Below, one piece after another: positions 50,272 to 50,517 of a DNA stretch of 50,517 nt. The stretch lies in the NCBI GenBank assembly GCA_013694625.1, contig JACDCD010000065.1:1-50517 (forward strand), given 5' to 3'. Positions within the stretch are counted from its first letter, which is position 1. Each line of letters begins with the position of its first letter. The notes below the pieces were generated by a model, which searched no databases, was not told the DNA's origin, and saw only the letters and a program-made list of their open reading frames with translations. Made by a program: the position numbers and the translations under genes. The DNA is from Actinomycetota bacterium. Its GTDB lineage: Bacteria > Actinomycetota > CADDZG01 > WHSQ01.

Positions 50272-50517
50272 CTGCTCACCGCCGTGCACGGATGCCGGGA
50301 GGCGGTTCGCCGGCGGGGCGAGCGGGCACACCCAGGCGGGGTCGTAGACGCAGGAGGGGTTGTAGGCGAAGTTGAAGTCGAGCACCAGTTGCCCGCCGGA
50401 CGCCCCGAGGTCGGCCCCCTTGATTGTGTCGAGCAGATAGCGGCCGGCCCCATAGGACGACCGACCGGAGGTGGCATCCCGGAAGGGGAGCAACAGGCCA
50501 CCCCCGTAGCCGTCCAA
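50233..50517 (-). CDS. DUF1684 family protein (C-terminal part, start outside the window)
   Basis: The 94 visible residues are the C-terminal end of a DUF1684 protein, recognised by GGLLLPFRDATSGRSSYGAG, RYLLDTIKGADLG and LVLDFNFAYNPSCVYDP followed by CPLAPPANRLP. The function of the family is unknown; two cysteines are conserved in it. The frame is open to the window edge. It overlaps the end of hutI. Confidence 0.88.
   Translation of the reverse strand: MDGYGGGLLLPFRDATSGRSSYGAGRYLLDTIKGADLGASGGQLVLDFNFAYNPSCVYDPAWVCPLAPPANRLPASVHGGEQLPGGDPSSEHDL

Noticed and set aside
1-50517. Mobile elements, integrases or prophage
   Set aside because: No transposase, integrase or phage gene and no attachment-site-like repeats were found.

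Overview
The window is about 50.5 kb of high-GC chromosome around the replication origin of an actinobacterium (Actinomycetota). Nothing here names a species. The evidence for the phylum is gene order and family content. From left to right it carries DnaB-L9-S18-SSB-S6, a class A PBP, a DUF5318 protein, PadR, Ino1, pcnA, DUF6049, MurJ, a Ser/Thr kinase, a SigM-like factor, TrxB, CwlM, ParB, ParA, RsmG, Jag, YidC, YidD, RnpA, L34, DnaA, DnaN, RecF, DciA, GyrB, GyrA and DUF3566. This is the order around oriC in mycobacteria and relatives, with rearrangements. GTG and TTG starts are common and many neighbours overlap by 4 bp. No mobile element, CRISPR array, rRNA or tRNA was found.

Region 1 (1-7033, minus strand): an envelope and translation/replication unit. 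DUF5318, ponA, a GT87-like membrane protein, rpsF, ssb, rpsR and rplI are followed by a terminator and then dnaB, which has its own perfect LexA (SOS) box. Region 2 (7127-13342): padR with a 25-bp palindromic operator, ino1, an MFS transporter, two methyltransferases and the CCA-adding enzyme. Region 3 (13351-14953): a lone PilT ATPase and a small KGG-repeat protein behind a general-stress-type promoter. Region 4 (14956-24678, plus strand): DUF6049, MurJ, a small membrane protein, a transmembrane Ser/Thr kinase with a discoidin-like outer domain, an ECF sigma/anti-sigma pair, thioredoxin reductase and a CwlM-like amidase. This reads as a cell-wall synthesis and stress-control locus.

Region 5 (24753-29797, minus strand): parB to rpmH, for chromosome segregation, rRNA modification, membrane insertion and RNase P. 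Region 6 (29798-40062, plus strand): the dnaA control region, dnaA, a DnaA-box-rich dnaA-dnaN spacer that is the likely oriC, then dnaN, recF, dciA, gyrB, gyrA and DUF3566. GyrA and GyrB both carry unusual residues at classic quinolone-resistance positions.

Region 7 (40086-50517): accessory metabolism. It has a DUF2294 protein; a cysteine dioxygenase-rhodanese pair followed by a small anchored protein and an HTTM-like membrane protein; an OpuC-type compatible-solute ABC transporter ending in an ornithine-cyclodeaminase-family gene; the histidine-degradation genes hutF and hutI; and the end of a DUF1684 gene.

Points worth following: SOS control of dnaB; MurJ and its kinase as separate genes, with all kinase catalytic motifs present; a CwlM homologue with an intact amidase active site; strong over-use of the palindrome CGGCGCGCCG; and a stress-sigma promoter in front of the KGG gene.
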